In this document: piece after piece, positions 1 through 13,300 of the stretch | How positions within the stretch are numbered: position 1 is the first letter of the stretch | How the letters are laid out: every line of letters begins with the position of its first letter | Notes under the pieces: generated by a model | Told to the model about the DNA's origin: nothing | The model's input: the letters and a program-made list of their open reading frames with translations, nothing else | Database searches by the model: none | NCBI GenBank assembly: GCA_950106755.1 | Contig: OX467092.1 | Span: forward strand, 10,850,001-10,914,000 | Source of the DNA: Climacium dendroides | Taxonomy: Eukaryota; Streptophyta; Bryopsida; Hypnales; Climaciaceae | DNA: 64,000 nt | Reading direction: 5' to 3' | Translations under genes and position numbers: made by a program

Positions 1-1156
1 ACATAGACTCAAAGATTATAACATTTGAAGTTAGAAGAATTTTTTTTTACCTTGTCCAGCATGATTAGCAACCTTTAACTCCTCCTAGAGTGACTCTTTT
101 ATAATAAGCATGGTTGTTTTTTGGGTGTTTTCATCTTATATCAGGTAAGTTACATACCTATTAGATTTTAGAAGTAAAGGAGGATTTTTGCAAAAGTTTT
201 TCTAATGCTGCTCAAGCTACTAGAAAAGATTAGTGTTGCATAACATTTGATCCGGGTACCTGATTGAAAAAAATTAGATTTCTACTAGGGGGTGCATGTT
301 TACACATTGTATCAAAATTTTGTAAACATCCAACCAAAATTGACTTCATAGGAACCTATCTGGATCTTCAATTGTTTGTCCAATAGACAAATTATCCTTT
401 AGGGGCTATGTAAAAACTTCTAAAATTGATGAGGAGAGCAACAAGAATGGAAATCAAGTTGAAACGACCTAATCCCATGGGCCTAGTATGTTCCTATTGT
501 TACATGGAAAGTGAGAAATTGGACAAGATTTTAGTTTTTGAAAAGCTAATTTTAACATTAGACTTAAATTTTTTTGGTTGTTTTAGCTAGTCAACAAGAC
601 AAAACCACTACTAAGAATATATAGGTTCTTTTTATTCACATACAAGTGTACACATCATGGAAGTTGGTTAAAGTAGTTTTCATTTCAGAGAATTTGTAAT
701 TTGTTTTTTGATTCTAATTCCACATATGTGTTCGTCCTCATTGGCTCTCAACTAAAGGCAAGGAGACTTTGCATTGATAAAATATGCTCAACAAAAATTA
801 CAATTGAATACAATTACTATTAATAAATACACATATTTTTGTTAGATCTTATTGACAATTAGAAAAAGATTCAATCACATTTTAGCCTACATTATTTAGA
901 CATTGTACAGATAAGTTATGAATTTTCAAAGTATACCCAAAAACAACAATAGTCTATCATAGACTTTCATATTTTGTTGGTATATGTCTTATGTAATCAA
1001 TATTGAGAAAAAAAAGGCTCTTTCATGTCCAAAATTAAGTAGGTGTCACATTTTAAGCAGTGTTTGATAATAGCTTCTTAAGTACTCACCTAAGAAGCTA
1101 ATGTGAAGTAGATTGAATAGATACCTTCTTCAACAAGAAATGTATGCTACATGAAT
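1..1156. other. AT-rich intergenic DNA, nothing recognised
   Basis: Very AT-rich sequence without an ORF of convincing length or composition on either strand. I saw no RNA gene or repeat with clear ends. Confidence 0.6.
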
Positions 1157-1371
1157 CACTACAAGAGAAAGTCATCCTAATTGACAGAAATCAGCCCCTC
1201 CTAATCTACAGAAATTTGACAAGTTTCTGTCAATTAGGACAAAAAATTGTCCGAATTGACAAAAAATTGTCCAAATTGACAAAAATATGTCAATTTTTTG
1301 TCAATTAGGAGGGGCTGATTTCTGTCAATTAGGACGACTTTCTGTCAATTCGGACAGGTTTTCTTGTAGTG
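1157..1371. mobile_element. CACTA-type MITE, 215 bp
   Basis: The element opens with CACTACAAGAGAAAGTC and closes with TTTTCTTGTAGTG, the inverted form. It is flanked by the same 3-base site, AAT, at 1154-1156 and 1372-1374. CACTA ends plus a 3-bp duplication are the hallmark of the CACTA (En/Spm) superfamily. The interior is almost entirely inverted repeat built from variants of TCCTAATTGACAGAAA and AAAAATTGTCC, so one strand could fold into a long hairpin. There is no coding capacity; it would need a transposase in trans. Confidence 0.85.
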
Positions 1372-1374
1372 AAT

Positions 1375-3539
1375 GGAGCCTCTCATAGTGTAGACTATTT
1401 TTTTAAATTTTATTTTAGTTATAGTACAAATTGAAATATTATTTTAGCAACTAGATTAGAAAAATAAGACAACACAATGCCACCTAAAAGTGAAGCTAAG
1501 GACAATTTAAACTACAAATCAAATATAAGTGAGGCATAGAAAGATGGATAAGAGACCATGACACTTTGAGCTCAATTTTAGTATATAAAATGTGGACTAA
1601 AGATGGCCCCAATCCTTGTTGAAGCTACTAACATATAGGTTCAATTTACAATCCTAGGGAATTTTCATCTTATTAAATCTCAAAGTTGCTTATATGTGTT
1701 TGAATCCATTGTTAGCCCTACCCTTACAACACGCTATTTTGCCTTTCCACCAATTACAAGCATCCCGGTTGGCAAAAACAAAAAGTATGTCCATTATCAC
1801 TACAATGATCAAATGAACTTTTTATTGAAGAAAAACTAGTTTTGGTTAGGGTTTTTTTCCTAGCGATTTGTCGCTATTGTTAGACGATTTTAGCCTATCT
1901 GAACTAATCCCTCCATAAATGCGCCACCAAGTGCGCCACTAGTGTGAGGACACGCAAGCTTGTACTATTCCAAAAAAAACATTGATTTTGGTAGAGTTGT
2001 CAATTCTGGAGAAATTATAACTTTTTCCTGAAAAATTATTTTCTTAGGTAGTATCTTGCATTGATTGCTCATTCTTAATCTAAAAAAAAATTGGCTTAGT
2101 TAGTGTACTATTGGTCTTATTTTTATAGGTATTATGTGAAATAAACCAACTCTATCATATTTTAGATGAAAATGGACAATTAATGCATGGATCTAGCAAA
2201 ATATTCTCTTTGGTACACCTAGGATTGCATTTTGTTTGGGGTCGGGAATCTTCTAAAAACAACTTCTTCCTCTACAAATTGGTCTCTTTGAATTAGCAAT
2301 GAAGGAGATTTATTTTGTTTTTTGATCCCAAGAGACTTGTATTTGATAGATAGGCAAAATATTGTGTTGCACATTTGGAACAAACAAGTATTCCATTCCA
2401 CAAAACAATGTCCTTTACGTTTTGGAATGATCTTCCTTTGGACTGCTAACTATGCTCTCAATGCATTCACACCCTTGCACTAGGAAAAGTTTGACAAACA
2501 ATCAAATTAGATGAAAGGTGCTTTAGATCCCTTGATATTTTCCAAATTTGAAAACCATTGGAGTGCTAAAGTTATCTTCATCTATGAATGTCAAAGAACC
2601 ATCCAAATTATGGATGAAAAACTATCTACTCATTTCTAGAATCTATGTTTAGGAACTCTTCTTTCAATATAAACAACAAAAAATTTGAAGAAGTCATATA
2701 TTATAACTCATCTATATTTTCTTCAAAATTTTGAGGATTAAGGGTTTAACATTTAAAGGTATTTACATACTAAAATTGAATGCATTGTGTATCAAGTTTG
2801 ATTGTAACTTTTAAAATATCCATTTCTACTTAATTTTATCCTAAAATCACAAAAATATTATATAAATTATGTTTCCATTCTATCTTAATATTTTGAAGAT
2901 AATTTAAAATTCTGTAAATGATTGCAATTGCAAATTTTTAGGTAAGAATTTAAATTATAATATTATATTGTACCTTTTTCATTTGTATTTTCTTTCTAAA
3001 TATTTTTTGAGATTAAATTATAATTGATTGCATCTCAATCTAAATAACCTTTTTTTTTATAAAAATCTCAAATTATTATAATATATATTATAATGGATAG
3101 AATTAGTCTTTGCCTATTCATGCAACCTTCATTTAAAAATACTATAAGGTTTCAAGAGCATCCACTTGAAGTTGATGAGTTTTTTTGAGGCAACCAATGG
3201 AAGTTCAACATGCATGCTTTGAAGGTGTTTGTTTATAAGGAGGCTATAGGGCTTGAATGAATGGTACTTTATGCTTTCAATTTTTAAAATTCATAGAATA
3301 TTGTGTGAGTATTAAAAAATTATAAAATATTTGATTTGGTTTTCTTTTGGATAGGCTAATATTCTTTCATCCAAAAAATCATCATTTCAATACCTAAAAA
3401 GGATAGCAAAAGTGTCAATTATGGTGATTCTAATTGAGTTTCAACAATCTATGCCTCAATGGTGAAATTAGAAATTAGTTAGTTTTAGAACCTCCTAACA
3501 AACTCAACAAACTCCCTACAATGATTTTTGAGGTCAACA
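1375..3539. other. AT-rich intergenic DNA, nothing recognised
   Basis: No supported gene. The 60-codon reading frame near 2219-2401 (-) has biased AT-rich composition and no recognisable motif. No element with clear ends was found. Confidence 0.55.
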
Positions 3540-4432
3540 TTAACCCCTAAAGTCCTAAGGCCTTTTTTCTTTCAAAAACCACTCAAAACTGCCATTTCTA
3601 TTGCAAGGTGCAAAACTCTTGAAGTTTTCATTTTTTTGGCATATCTAACCATAGGATCTTGCACTAGACTAGCCTATAAGAATGTGTAGTAGAAATTTTA
3701 GGAATGTTGGCCATGTAGATTGTAAGATATTTGCATTTAAAATGAAGAATTTTTTAATTTTTGTACATTCCATGATTAGATTTTTTGGCTTTGAAACTTC
3801 TTATTTTAAATTTTTTGTACTATTGAATTGAGAGTTGGGGAAAAAAATTCAATAAGAAAAAGCATTTGATTTTCGTTCATTAAAAAATTGTTATGTAGAA
3901 GTAGGTATGAGATTCAACAAAACACTAAATTTTTAATAGCTCTAAGATGGAATTGAAATACCATAATCCCAACAATGAGATTGTTCTTGAAAACAAACTT
4001 AACCTTGTCAAACAACTTTTTTTGAAAAATTGTGAAAATTGCATTAAAAAATGAATTCTACAAGTTATTTTTTCAAGAAGATGCTTAGATTGCTTGAAAA
4101 ATAAGATTGTTCATAACTTTCACATCATTAATCTAAATAGAATGAATCAAAGCTTTAAATGTATATAGGAATAAGATCCATAAGAAAAAACTTTAAAATT
4201 TTAATTCAATTTTTTGTGGATTTCTTTTTCTACCCGATAAAGTGAAAATTATATTTAAAATGGCATAATTTTTGCTCTTGAGCACCAATTGAAATAAAAA
4301 TTATATTTCCACAAAGTTAATGATTTTTTTTCCTATTTTTTCTATTTTTTAAAATCCAAAAATTGAGGTCATAGGTATGTGCCCAAGCTCCTAAGTGTTC
4401 CCTAAGGAGACACTTGGGACTTTTGGGGGTAA
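3540..4432. mobile_element. TTAA-flanked element with piggyBac-like ends (copy 1)
   Basis: The left end is TTAA followed by CCCCTAAAGTCCTAAGGCC. The right end is ACTTGGGACTTTTGGGGG followed by GTAA, a decayed TTAA. The inverted ends starting in CCC and the TTAA target match what is known of piggyBac-type elements. The interior (about 3580-4310) is the reverse complement of the interior of the larger copy at 30521-32176. Only short reading frames are present, so it is non-autonomous. The right end is the weaker of the two. Confidence 0.55.
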
Positions 4433-6315
4433 TAATAATAACTATAGCTTTGCTACTCTCTACATTATTAGTAATGTCCATTGAAGATTGAAGGTTTGGG
4501 ACCTTGTCTTTATTCTGCAATTTTGAATGAGATATGGTTTGTTGATTTATTAAACATCATCTAAGGTACAATCATATCAAAATTCCAAACCCCTTTAACC
4601 CTTGACCACAATTTCTTTGCAACCAAAGTTTTATACTTGATCTTCACTTGAATTTCAACTATTAACGGGCGATGGGATTGAAGCGTCTTTTGTGAGAAAT
4701 TCCCAACTATTGGGAAGAGCATTTTGTGTGCAAATCTACTTGACTTCAACTTCAATATTTGATTTGCATTTTTGACCTTGAAAGATGCCTTTTCATGTTT
4801 ATTTCATCACATTTTAATGAACTTTTTTTTCCCTCAATTTTTTTCTTTTAGCATACAATGTGGCAAAAAAAAGCAATCAACCTCAGACCTTGCCATTAGC
4901 ACCCCCATGTAATTGCAAAAATTCACAAACATTAATGTAAGCAAGAAAAAAATGTGTCCCCTCCTTTAGGGCCATTGATTGTAGTATTGGGAGAAATTTT
5001 TTTGGCCATTGATGGCACTAAGACAATCATGTCCATTGCTTTAGGATATGAATACAAATACAAAATGCATATGAAATACAGATACGGATTCATATGGATA
5101 CAAAATATATACAAGTTCCCATATATCCCATATTAATTGCAAGCAAGACTACTTCTTAAAAAACACAAATATGTGGAGGGAGATAATACAAATTTGAGGG
5201 GTGCAATTAATGAATAAAATAATTTAGTTTGCAACACTTTCTCACACACAATACAATATAATCAAAAGACTACTTGCACTATAATTTGTACCCCTTCTAA
5301 AAAGTTTAACATCAAATGGGGTAATGCCATGTGTATCCTTGTAACAAATGATTAATGTTTGGCTCTGGAATTGACATTTTCTCAACAATGTAATCAAAAG
5401 ATACAATAACTACATTACACAAAATTCATCAATGATTTTGTGTCCAATAAAATCTAGCTCCATTTGATTTCTATCATTTTCATAACACATACTCTAAATC
5501 CTAACACATGAGTGACCCTAAGACTATACGTACTCATGGCTACATTGGAATATTAGAATATTTAATTAATTTCAATATTAAAAGTCTTTTTCAATTGCCT
5601 ATAAGATGTAAGAAAATTTTAGTTATTTAATAAGAGAACCTTGTTCAAATGTTTATTTTGATGGTTCCCAAACATAGTGATTATTATAGTCTTCTATAAA
5701 AAATATTATAGGTCTACATTTTTCCACACTTAGAGCTAGGGGAGATAACAATCTTTTAGATAGAAGATTGTCATGCACATAGCATATGCTATTTGATTTG
5801 AAATAGCCAAGCTTATTACATGTCAAAATGCTTAATTCCTAAATGCACCATAATGCATAATTTAGATGATAAATAGAATGCTTCAAGGCAATGTTTTTTT
5901 TTAAACAAAGTCTCATTCATCTAAAACAATATTTGAATATTTAAATGATAACTTTAAGTTCATTTATGGCCAACTCTATAAAATTGAGGGAAAAAATATG
6001 TTATTACAAAAATTATATCTAATTATTGCCTTTGTAACAAATAATGGTTGTCCACTTTACATTGAAGAAAACATAAGATTTTCAATTATTATATTATTAA
6101 TTAACTAATACCTATATTGTTAAGATCAAATTAAAGAAAATCTACTTTGCAAGTTAATACATCATTACAATAATTCTCAAATCATATCTCTATCATTATA
6201 CCCAATTTGTAATAGAATTACAACTATTCATGGACACAATTTCAATATACAAAACAATTTTAAATGAAAGTGTTGAAATATTGTATTGTGTTGATGTCGT
6301 CTTGTATTGAAAATA
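4433..6315. other. AT-rich intergenic DNA
   Basis: No gene supported. Positions 4954-5200 contain runs such as GATACGGATTCATATGGATA that resemble 33290-33480, possibly an old shared repeat. The overlapping 60-codon frames there on both strands look like chance. Confidence 0.5.
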
Positions 6316-6612
6316 CATTAGAGGAGTTTTGGGAGGGTTGAAGGGTTGCTTTAGGCCCATTCCCTTTTCTGTTCCTAAGAAGTTAAAAAATGGCTTGCTG
6401 TTAGAATTTTTTGTTTTAAAAAAAATTAATTTAAATTTTAAATTCTTAAAATGAAAAAAAATGAAAAAAATTAATTTGATTTTTTGAAAAAAAATGTTTT
6501 ATATGATGTGGCAGTCTTTTGACCACGTCATACTGCTACTGCAACATAGTTTTCAAGTTCCCAAAAGCCTAGGAACTCACAGCCCTCCACAAGCCCAAAA
6601 TCTCCTCTAATG
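6316..6612. mobile_element. MITE with CATTAGAGGAG ends (family copy 1)
   Basis: Inverted ends CATTAGAGGAGTTTTGGG (left) and CTCCTCTAATG (right) enclose 297 bp. A second element at 57098-57396 has nearly the same ends, length and internal motif (GTGGCAGTCTTTTGACCACG here; TGGCAATCTTTTAGTCACG there). No clear target duplication could be fixed, so the superfamily is open. Confidence 0.7.
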
Positions 6613-7454
6613 GATGTAACTATTTAAATGTAACCTATATTTTCATGATGATTCTTTTAGCCTTACAAAAATATTTTTACCACTAGCAATAAAATACAAT
6701 ATCAAAACAAATTTGCCCATGAGATAATTCTTCAACTTTCAAAGGTCAAAATTTTTGTTTATTAAAATAATTAAAATAATTAAATTTTAGGTGAAAGAAG
6801 CCATAAATTATTTGAATATACAAAAAAAATTATAAATAAATTTGTGCCTCAAATAGCTCTTCAACTTTCAATGGTTTAATTTATTTTTATTAAAATACTG
6901 CAATTATGGGTGAATGTATATTCAAATTATTTGAAGCAATAATTGTGGTTGCACTCATGTGCCTTCATTTCATGGCTCAAGTTGTATTGTATAATTGACA
7001 TCATAAGTCTATTGATTCCATACCATATTGTGGCTTCATTTCATGACTTTAGTTGTTTGGCACCAAATTCCATGGTTAAGTCATGCCAACTTCATTTCAT
7101 GACTTTTGTCACATGTCCTAAAAATTCCATGTTCAATTTGTATATATTTGTCTCTTCACACCTAATGCATCATATATTTGTCATATTAAAAATATAAATA
7201 TCATCATATATCATTTAAACAAATTCTAATATGGAGGTCATCAATGGATTAATAATGATAATTATAATAGACAAAAAAATGTTTGCAATTAAGTGCAATT
7301 AACTTATCTAAACTTATCTAAACTTAAAATTGAATTTAGCATTACATGGTAATGAAGTATATAATTTTACAAATAAAAGCATTTGTAATTATATGTACAA
7401 CTATTGTCATCCAATCTACTATTGTATTGTTGTTGCTAGTATTTGCGATAGTGG
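6613..7454. other. Intergenic DNA with short direct repeats
   Basis: A degenerate direct repeat of roughly 130 bp contains CTTCAACTTTCAA twice (6732 and 6861). The phrase CTTCATTTCATG recurs at about 6964, 7034 and 7090. The 84-codon frame at 6943-7197 spans these repeats and is judged non-coding. Confidence 0.5.
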
Positions 7455-8286
7455 ACCTCCCTTAAAGTAGTCTACTCTAAAACCACCCATCTCCTTCAAA
7501 TTGTCCCTATTATTAGTTGAAAAATGGAAATGAAGTGATTCTTAAATGGACCACTTTAGCCACTGAAGAACTAGGAAAAATTGTTTTTTCAATTGTAAGA
7601 GCCAATCATTATTTTTGATTTCCTCACATCTCTTTATAAGTTGCAATTAGACAAATTTTGGAAGACCTATGGTTACAAATAGCTGCCTATGCTTTAAATC
7701 TTTGAGAATTTATAGGTAATTCAAAATGTTTGGAATAATACAACACCACATGTGTTAAGTTCCACATTTATATTTTTTTTTTCTTCCAAAAATGATCTAT
7801 AAAAATTTATATCCACAAAAACCTATGAAAAAGGCAAATTAGCCTGTAAATAGTTGCTTTTAGAACATACTACCTTAATCCTTAAAAGCCACAACATCTA
7901 ATGACCAAGGGTAGTCACCAAAATGCTTGGATTATTGAACCAATAGGTGCATTCATTGTTTCTAAAATGAATAGCAATTATTCCAAAACTAGTTTATAGA
8001 TTTTAGTGCAATATGCTACCTTCAAAACAAACATACATCAACTTTGGCTATTTTGAGAGTGAGTAGTATTAAAAAATAGAAAAAAGGGTTTTGCAAGTTG
8101 TGAAGGATCATTGGGAGTACTATAACACAAAACTAACTAAACAAATGCTATTTTCAATGTGGAGGAAGTTGCAAAGTGGCTATCAAATTCTATTGTTTGT
8201 TGCAATTTTGGCTAAAATGTCTCCATTGGAGACCCCCTTTTTTCTAATGTACTAGCAACACAAGGATTTTTTTTGGGTAGAAACTC
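7455..8286. repeat. Dispersed repeat with two partial copies elsewhere
   Basis: The first half (7455-7850) resembles 22567-22835 and shares CATCTCCTTCAAATTG and TTTCCTCACATCTCTTTA. The second half (8002-8286) resembles 13484-13771 and shares GAGAGTGAGTAGTATT and CAATGTGGAGGAAGTTGCAA. The full unit here and two half copies suggest an old mobile repeat. No protein could be recognised in it. Confidence 0.6.
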
Positions 8287-9227
8287 ATCTACTTTTAGCC
8301 AATTTAGGGATCGTTGGTGAACAATCAAGTCATCCATTGGCCACTTTTTAACCTCAACGTCATTTAAGAGTTAACCTAAACCAATTCCAATAAAGTAGAA
8401 GTGCCAATTCTTGATGACTTAACCATTTCAACCTATACAAGGGGGGAAAATCCATTGAGAAACCAACCTCAATTCGTGCAATCGTAAGGACAAGGGAGAA
8501 TGCATAAAGGAAAAAAATGAATTCCCCCCCCCAAAGAATGGTTATTTTTTTCCAATATAAAATGTGGTTTTCTTTTTCCCTCTTGAAACACATGGACGAC
8601 AATGAATGTGGATTTTTCATTGGGACCCATTCTGGTCTCTTAGACTCACTTGTGGTTAGCTTTGGCACAACCTTCTCCCCAAAACAAGGAAGGAAGAGAG
8701 ACGAGTGGACCAGAAGGTGCGAACAAAAAATCTTCCTCAATGCATAGTGCATCCAAGTATTGTCCACAATAGGTCAGCCTAGAAAGCCATGACAGAAGGG
8801 GGCTGTCCAAAATAGGCACTTCTTCTCTCAACACTTGTATTGGCAAAGCCATTGACATTTACAATATTTACTTGACTTCAAAATACAATTTTCAGTGCAG
8901 AGAACGAAGAATGATCTTGCCCTCTTCTGTCGTCAAGTCTTCGCTTCGTCCGCAATAATAAAGAGAGTCGTTTCGATCGGCAGTATTGAGTTAATACGAA
9001 GTTTAAAAACTTACTCCGTGGTTTAATTAAGGCTCTCTTTGCATCCACGACTTTGTCATTCCCATGCATGATGTCAGAAGAAGTGGGTTACCAACGTGCC
9101 AAAAAACCAAAGCTTTGAATTTCGGCTGTGGACTTTGCTTGACCTGCTCTGAATTTCTGCAAACTCACGTACTTATATATAGAATTTATATGTATAAGCT
9201 TACTCAGCAAGAGAGAGAGAGAGAAAG
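8287..9227. other. Intergenic DNA, GC rising towards the right
   Basis: Overlapping reading frames at 8360-8767 (-), 8517-8747 (+) and 8646-8858 (-) cover the same bases and none resembles a known protein. From about 8880 the sequence becomes GC-richer, and an (AG)n run sits at 9210-9223. No gene assigned. Confidence 0.45.
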
Positions 9228-10330
9228 GTTCACAAGCTTCAACCACTGACTTGGAAAGAAGAGAATTGAAAGAAATTGTGCCAAGCAGCACACCCGTAAC
9301 TTCCAAACCGTCTTTTTGCAACCCACCTCAGGATGACGCATTGGACCCCGAAAATATAAAGCTTCAGTGAAGTACGTTAGTTAGTTCTTCACACACACTT
9401 GAGGGACCACCGGTACCGACGACCTTCATGATGAGCGAGGGGCCGGCCTCAGTCTTTTCTTGTGAAATTTGATTCCGGCATCGGAAAGCACTTGTCGGAC
9501 GTCACCATTGGTTTGATCGACGTAGCTTACAGATCCTCAACGATTGAGTTTTCAAAGCAAGCAACTTATAAGTTAGGAAGGACGCTAGGAGCCTAAATGA
9601 ATCTGACTGTTCACAAGCTTCAACCACTGACTTGGAAAGGAAGAAAGCAAAAAAAAATGGTGCCAGGCAGCACACCCGTAGTTTCCAACCGGCTTGATGC
9701 AACCGACCGGCCTCAGGATGACGCATTTGACCCTGGAAATCAATGAGTTTCAGTTAAGTACGTTAGTTCTACACACACTTGAGGGACTACCGGTACCGAC
9801 CTTCGATCATGGGTGAGGTGCCGGCGGCCTCAGTCTTTTCCTGTAGAATTTGATTCCGGCATCGGAAATTGTCGTCACCATTAGTTTGATCGATGTAACT
9901 TACGGATCCCAACAGTTGCGTTTTTCAAAGCAAGCAACGTTTTCAAAGCAAGCAAGCAAGCATTAAGTTAGGAAGGACGCCAGGAGACTAAATGAATCTG
10001 TTCACAAGCTTCAACCGCTGACTTGGAAAGAAAGGAAACTGTGCCAAGCAGCACACCCATAATTTCCAACCGGTCGGCTTTTTGCAACCTCAGGATGACG
10101 CATCGGACCCCCAAAATCAAAGAGCTTAAGATAAGTTCGTTAGTTCTTCACGCACTTGGACTGCCGGTACCGACCTTCATGAGGTGCCTCGATCAGTCTT
10201 CCTGTGAAATTTGATTAACTGACCGGTATCGAGAATTGACGTCACCATTGGTTTGATGTAACTTACAGATCCTCAACAATTGCATTTTCAAAGCAAGCGA
10301 CTAAGTTAGTGAGGAGCCCAAATGAATCTG
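9228..10330 (+). repeat. Tandem repeat, 3 units of about 330-390 bp
   Basis: Unit 1 starts at 9228, unit 2 at 9609 and unit 3 at 10000, each with GTTCACAAGCTTCAACC. Every unit then carries in the same order GTGCCA(A/G)(G)CAGCACACCC, CTCAGGATGACGCAT, CCGGTACCGAC, a CTCAGTCTT-like stretch, GACGTCACCATT or close, AACTTACAGATCC-like sequence, and AAATGAATCTG at the end. The third unit is shorter. The repeat is richer in GC and CpG than the surroundings. Reading frames inside are broken at different places in the three units, so it does not look protein-coding. Confidence 0.85.
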
Positions 10331-13300
10331 TCCTTGCAGCTCGTACTGCCTTGCTTTTGGATCAAGTAAGGTTTGGGAAGTACTCAATCTTCCGCACGTA
10401 AGGTTGGTTGGTTGGTACCTCCACCAAACCGCCACTTTTTGTTAGCGAGTGTGTCTAGTTAGTTTTCTTAGGCTGGTCAAAATTTGCGTAGGGCTTCTTG
10501 TTAGCAAGTGAAAGGAGGTTCCAACACAACAAAGAACGCGGCATTTGGATACTGTATGCAAAAGTTAGGAAGGGTCAAAGTTTGTTTTGGGGTAGAAGTT
10601 TGGTAGAGGTTTGGTAGAGGTTTCTTCCAGATCTATTATATTAAGTACAGATGGTCACGGCTTGATGTCACAAAAATGGTCACACTTTCATCCCACTTTT
10701 CTCATCCTGTTTTTTCATTGCGCCCTTGTCGTATTGCATTGCCGTTGCATTGCAACGGACTCCGTTCTTGTATTAATTAGGTACACATTGATTTTGGAGA
10801 TGCACACGTAGTGATGATGGCGGTTTTGGGCAAGGTGTGATTTTAGGTGTATCCACCTTACATGCTTGCAAGACGTTAATTAAAGTGGTCATATGAAGTG
10901 GGTCTTGCAAGTGAATTTATCACTTGATTGGAAAAAACACAAGGATTTTTAAAGATTTGCCACCAATAATAAAATTTGGAAATTTTGAATTCATATTTGG
11001 GAACCAAAGGACCAAATTTGCTAGGTTAGGTGAAAAACAAAGAATCAATGCCCCACAAAAGATGGGGGAATTTATTTTCATACAATTTCCCTACATCAAA
11101 CTTGCGATAGTGACACATTACAAGTATATTTTAATGCGACATGTTTATCTTCATCTTGAACATGAAACCTTGGTGAATCAGCCTTGTACGTTACTCTTTC
11201 CTTGCCAATGAAATTCCGTTTCATTGGTTTCAAAAAGCAGCAACAACATTGGCGGATAAGCTAAGTTATGTGAAAGTGTTGTACCCAAGTTGCAGCTGGT
11301 ACAAGGTACAATTTTAAAACCTTATCAGGCGTCTTCTGCCATCAAAATCACCTGCCGTTTCCGCCCAGCAACTGAATCAACTGAACCTCAAAGATCTGAA
11401 TGACACCACGGGTTCATCTTTTAGTGGAATACACTGATATTCATAAGCCAGACAGTGTGGTAAGTAGCCTCAAACTTCCTCTCGAACGTTTTGGGACTAA
11501 CTTAACTAAGGTATGAACTGACACCCGTTATGATCGCCACCAGTATCGCAATTACTCAAAAACTATTTGGAATTTGGATGAAGGAACCATGTGTGGTTCT
11601 TTGAAAGTATTGACAGAAGAAGCATTGCTGAAGTGGAAGTAGAGCACATCGACTCAACTGTTAGACATTCACTTCCGAAGTTTCATTTGAAGAAAGCTTC
11701 ACCAATATTGTTGCTTGTTGGCTCACCCACAAATCATGATGCACTTCAACATGTTCGAAAAAAAATGTAATGAAATGAGCGCCCCATGAAATGGCGGATT
11801 CATGCAATATATGGCACTTGTTCAATTACTTCTTCCAATGACTTCCTCTACGGTCGGTTTACTACATTGCCGTTGAAGTTTCACGGTCTTTTACTAGATG
11901 CTGATATTGATATTTGATGGTGTTGATAATAGGTGCGCATGTACATTAGTAAGTTATGGCTCAATCAAACCTATTTGTTTTGTTTTGTTTTTTGGCACCC
12001 AACGAAACAATTTTTTTTCAATGCAACCAGCGCCTCTGCTGCTGCCAATCCACGACTTAAGATTACTCTCAAGCTTCAATCTCCTCCGTAGCGGCCGCAC
12101 AACTGCCCTTTCAATGACCGAACCTGTGCTCTGCCTCAATCTGCTATTCATTCGGGGGAAATTCTCAAACTGGCTGGTCCGCAAGGTTTTTTTAGTCATG
12201 AAACTTTGAAGAGATGTGAAGATTGATCCAATGTGAATTGAAACATTCGATTTGGCTTTCAAAGGATTACAAGTGACACACTTCTCGACACATTTCCTGA
12301 TAATTAAGTATTCACACACTGGAAGCACATGAGTCGCTTCTCACCAGCGGCAAGGTTGATTTTTTTGGACCTCTCATCAACGGAGATCTGGGTAGTTTAG
12401 GATTTTGGACGAGGTAATTGCAAAGCAGGCCAAGTTATCAAGAATAATCAATAAGTCAAATGGCTCAACTCTCTTACATTGACATTATGTCCGGTAATTG
12501 CAAAGTAGGGCAAATCATCAACAATAATAGCAGGTCAGTGCCAACCTCATCGCCCTCTAGCTCAATGGGTCCTAACCAATCAAAACATGCCACAACATCA
12601 AAAGTCTCATGTGTTTGGATTATGTTAGGTGAATCCACATTCACTAAGTTAAAACCAGTTGGTAGATATAGAAATTTCTCTCAGATTTTTCTCACTGTCA
12701 GACCAATGAAATTTCTACTTCATAGCCCATCTTGTCCATCTTGTTGAAAATTTGCACAACACAAGCAGTGAGCATTATCAATCTTAAAATGAATTGAAAC
12801 ATGCCACGATGCCAAAACTCTCCTGCTGCTGATTGACATTACGGCCACGTCCTCCACAGAGGCCCTTTCGATTCAGAGGACTTCCTCAATCGACACACAA
12901 CAGGATGCTCTGCATTGCATTGAATCCTCCAGCGCCGGTTGAATTGATTGCACTGCCTTGCTGATATCAACCAATCGTGAAACTTTACAGCATCTTCTAA
13001 TTGCAACAGAGATTATCTCCTGTTAGGTGAATTAATTTGTAGCAGCCGTGCAGTTAAAACTCGGGAAATCTGCTTGAAATCTGCTTTGGATGCAATAGGC
13101 AGAACCAGTGGAAGGAAGGAACAATCATGCTGAAATCATTTGGGGTGCAATATTTTGAGTTCTTCAATTCTGATGTTCTAATTCCTTGGTGCAATGAAAC
13201 AATATAATCTCTTTGAGAGTAGTTTACCTGCAAGTTGGGATTCATGACAACAGATCGAGGCGGGGAGGGCGCGTTTTCCTGTCGATCGCCTACAATTTGA

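Noticed and set aside
8360..8858. Frames of 135, 76 and 70 codons around 8.4-8.9 kb
   Set aside because: Mutually overlapping on both strands with no recognised motif or splice context.
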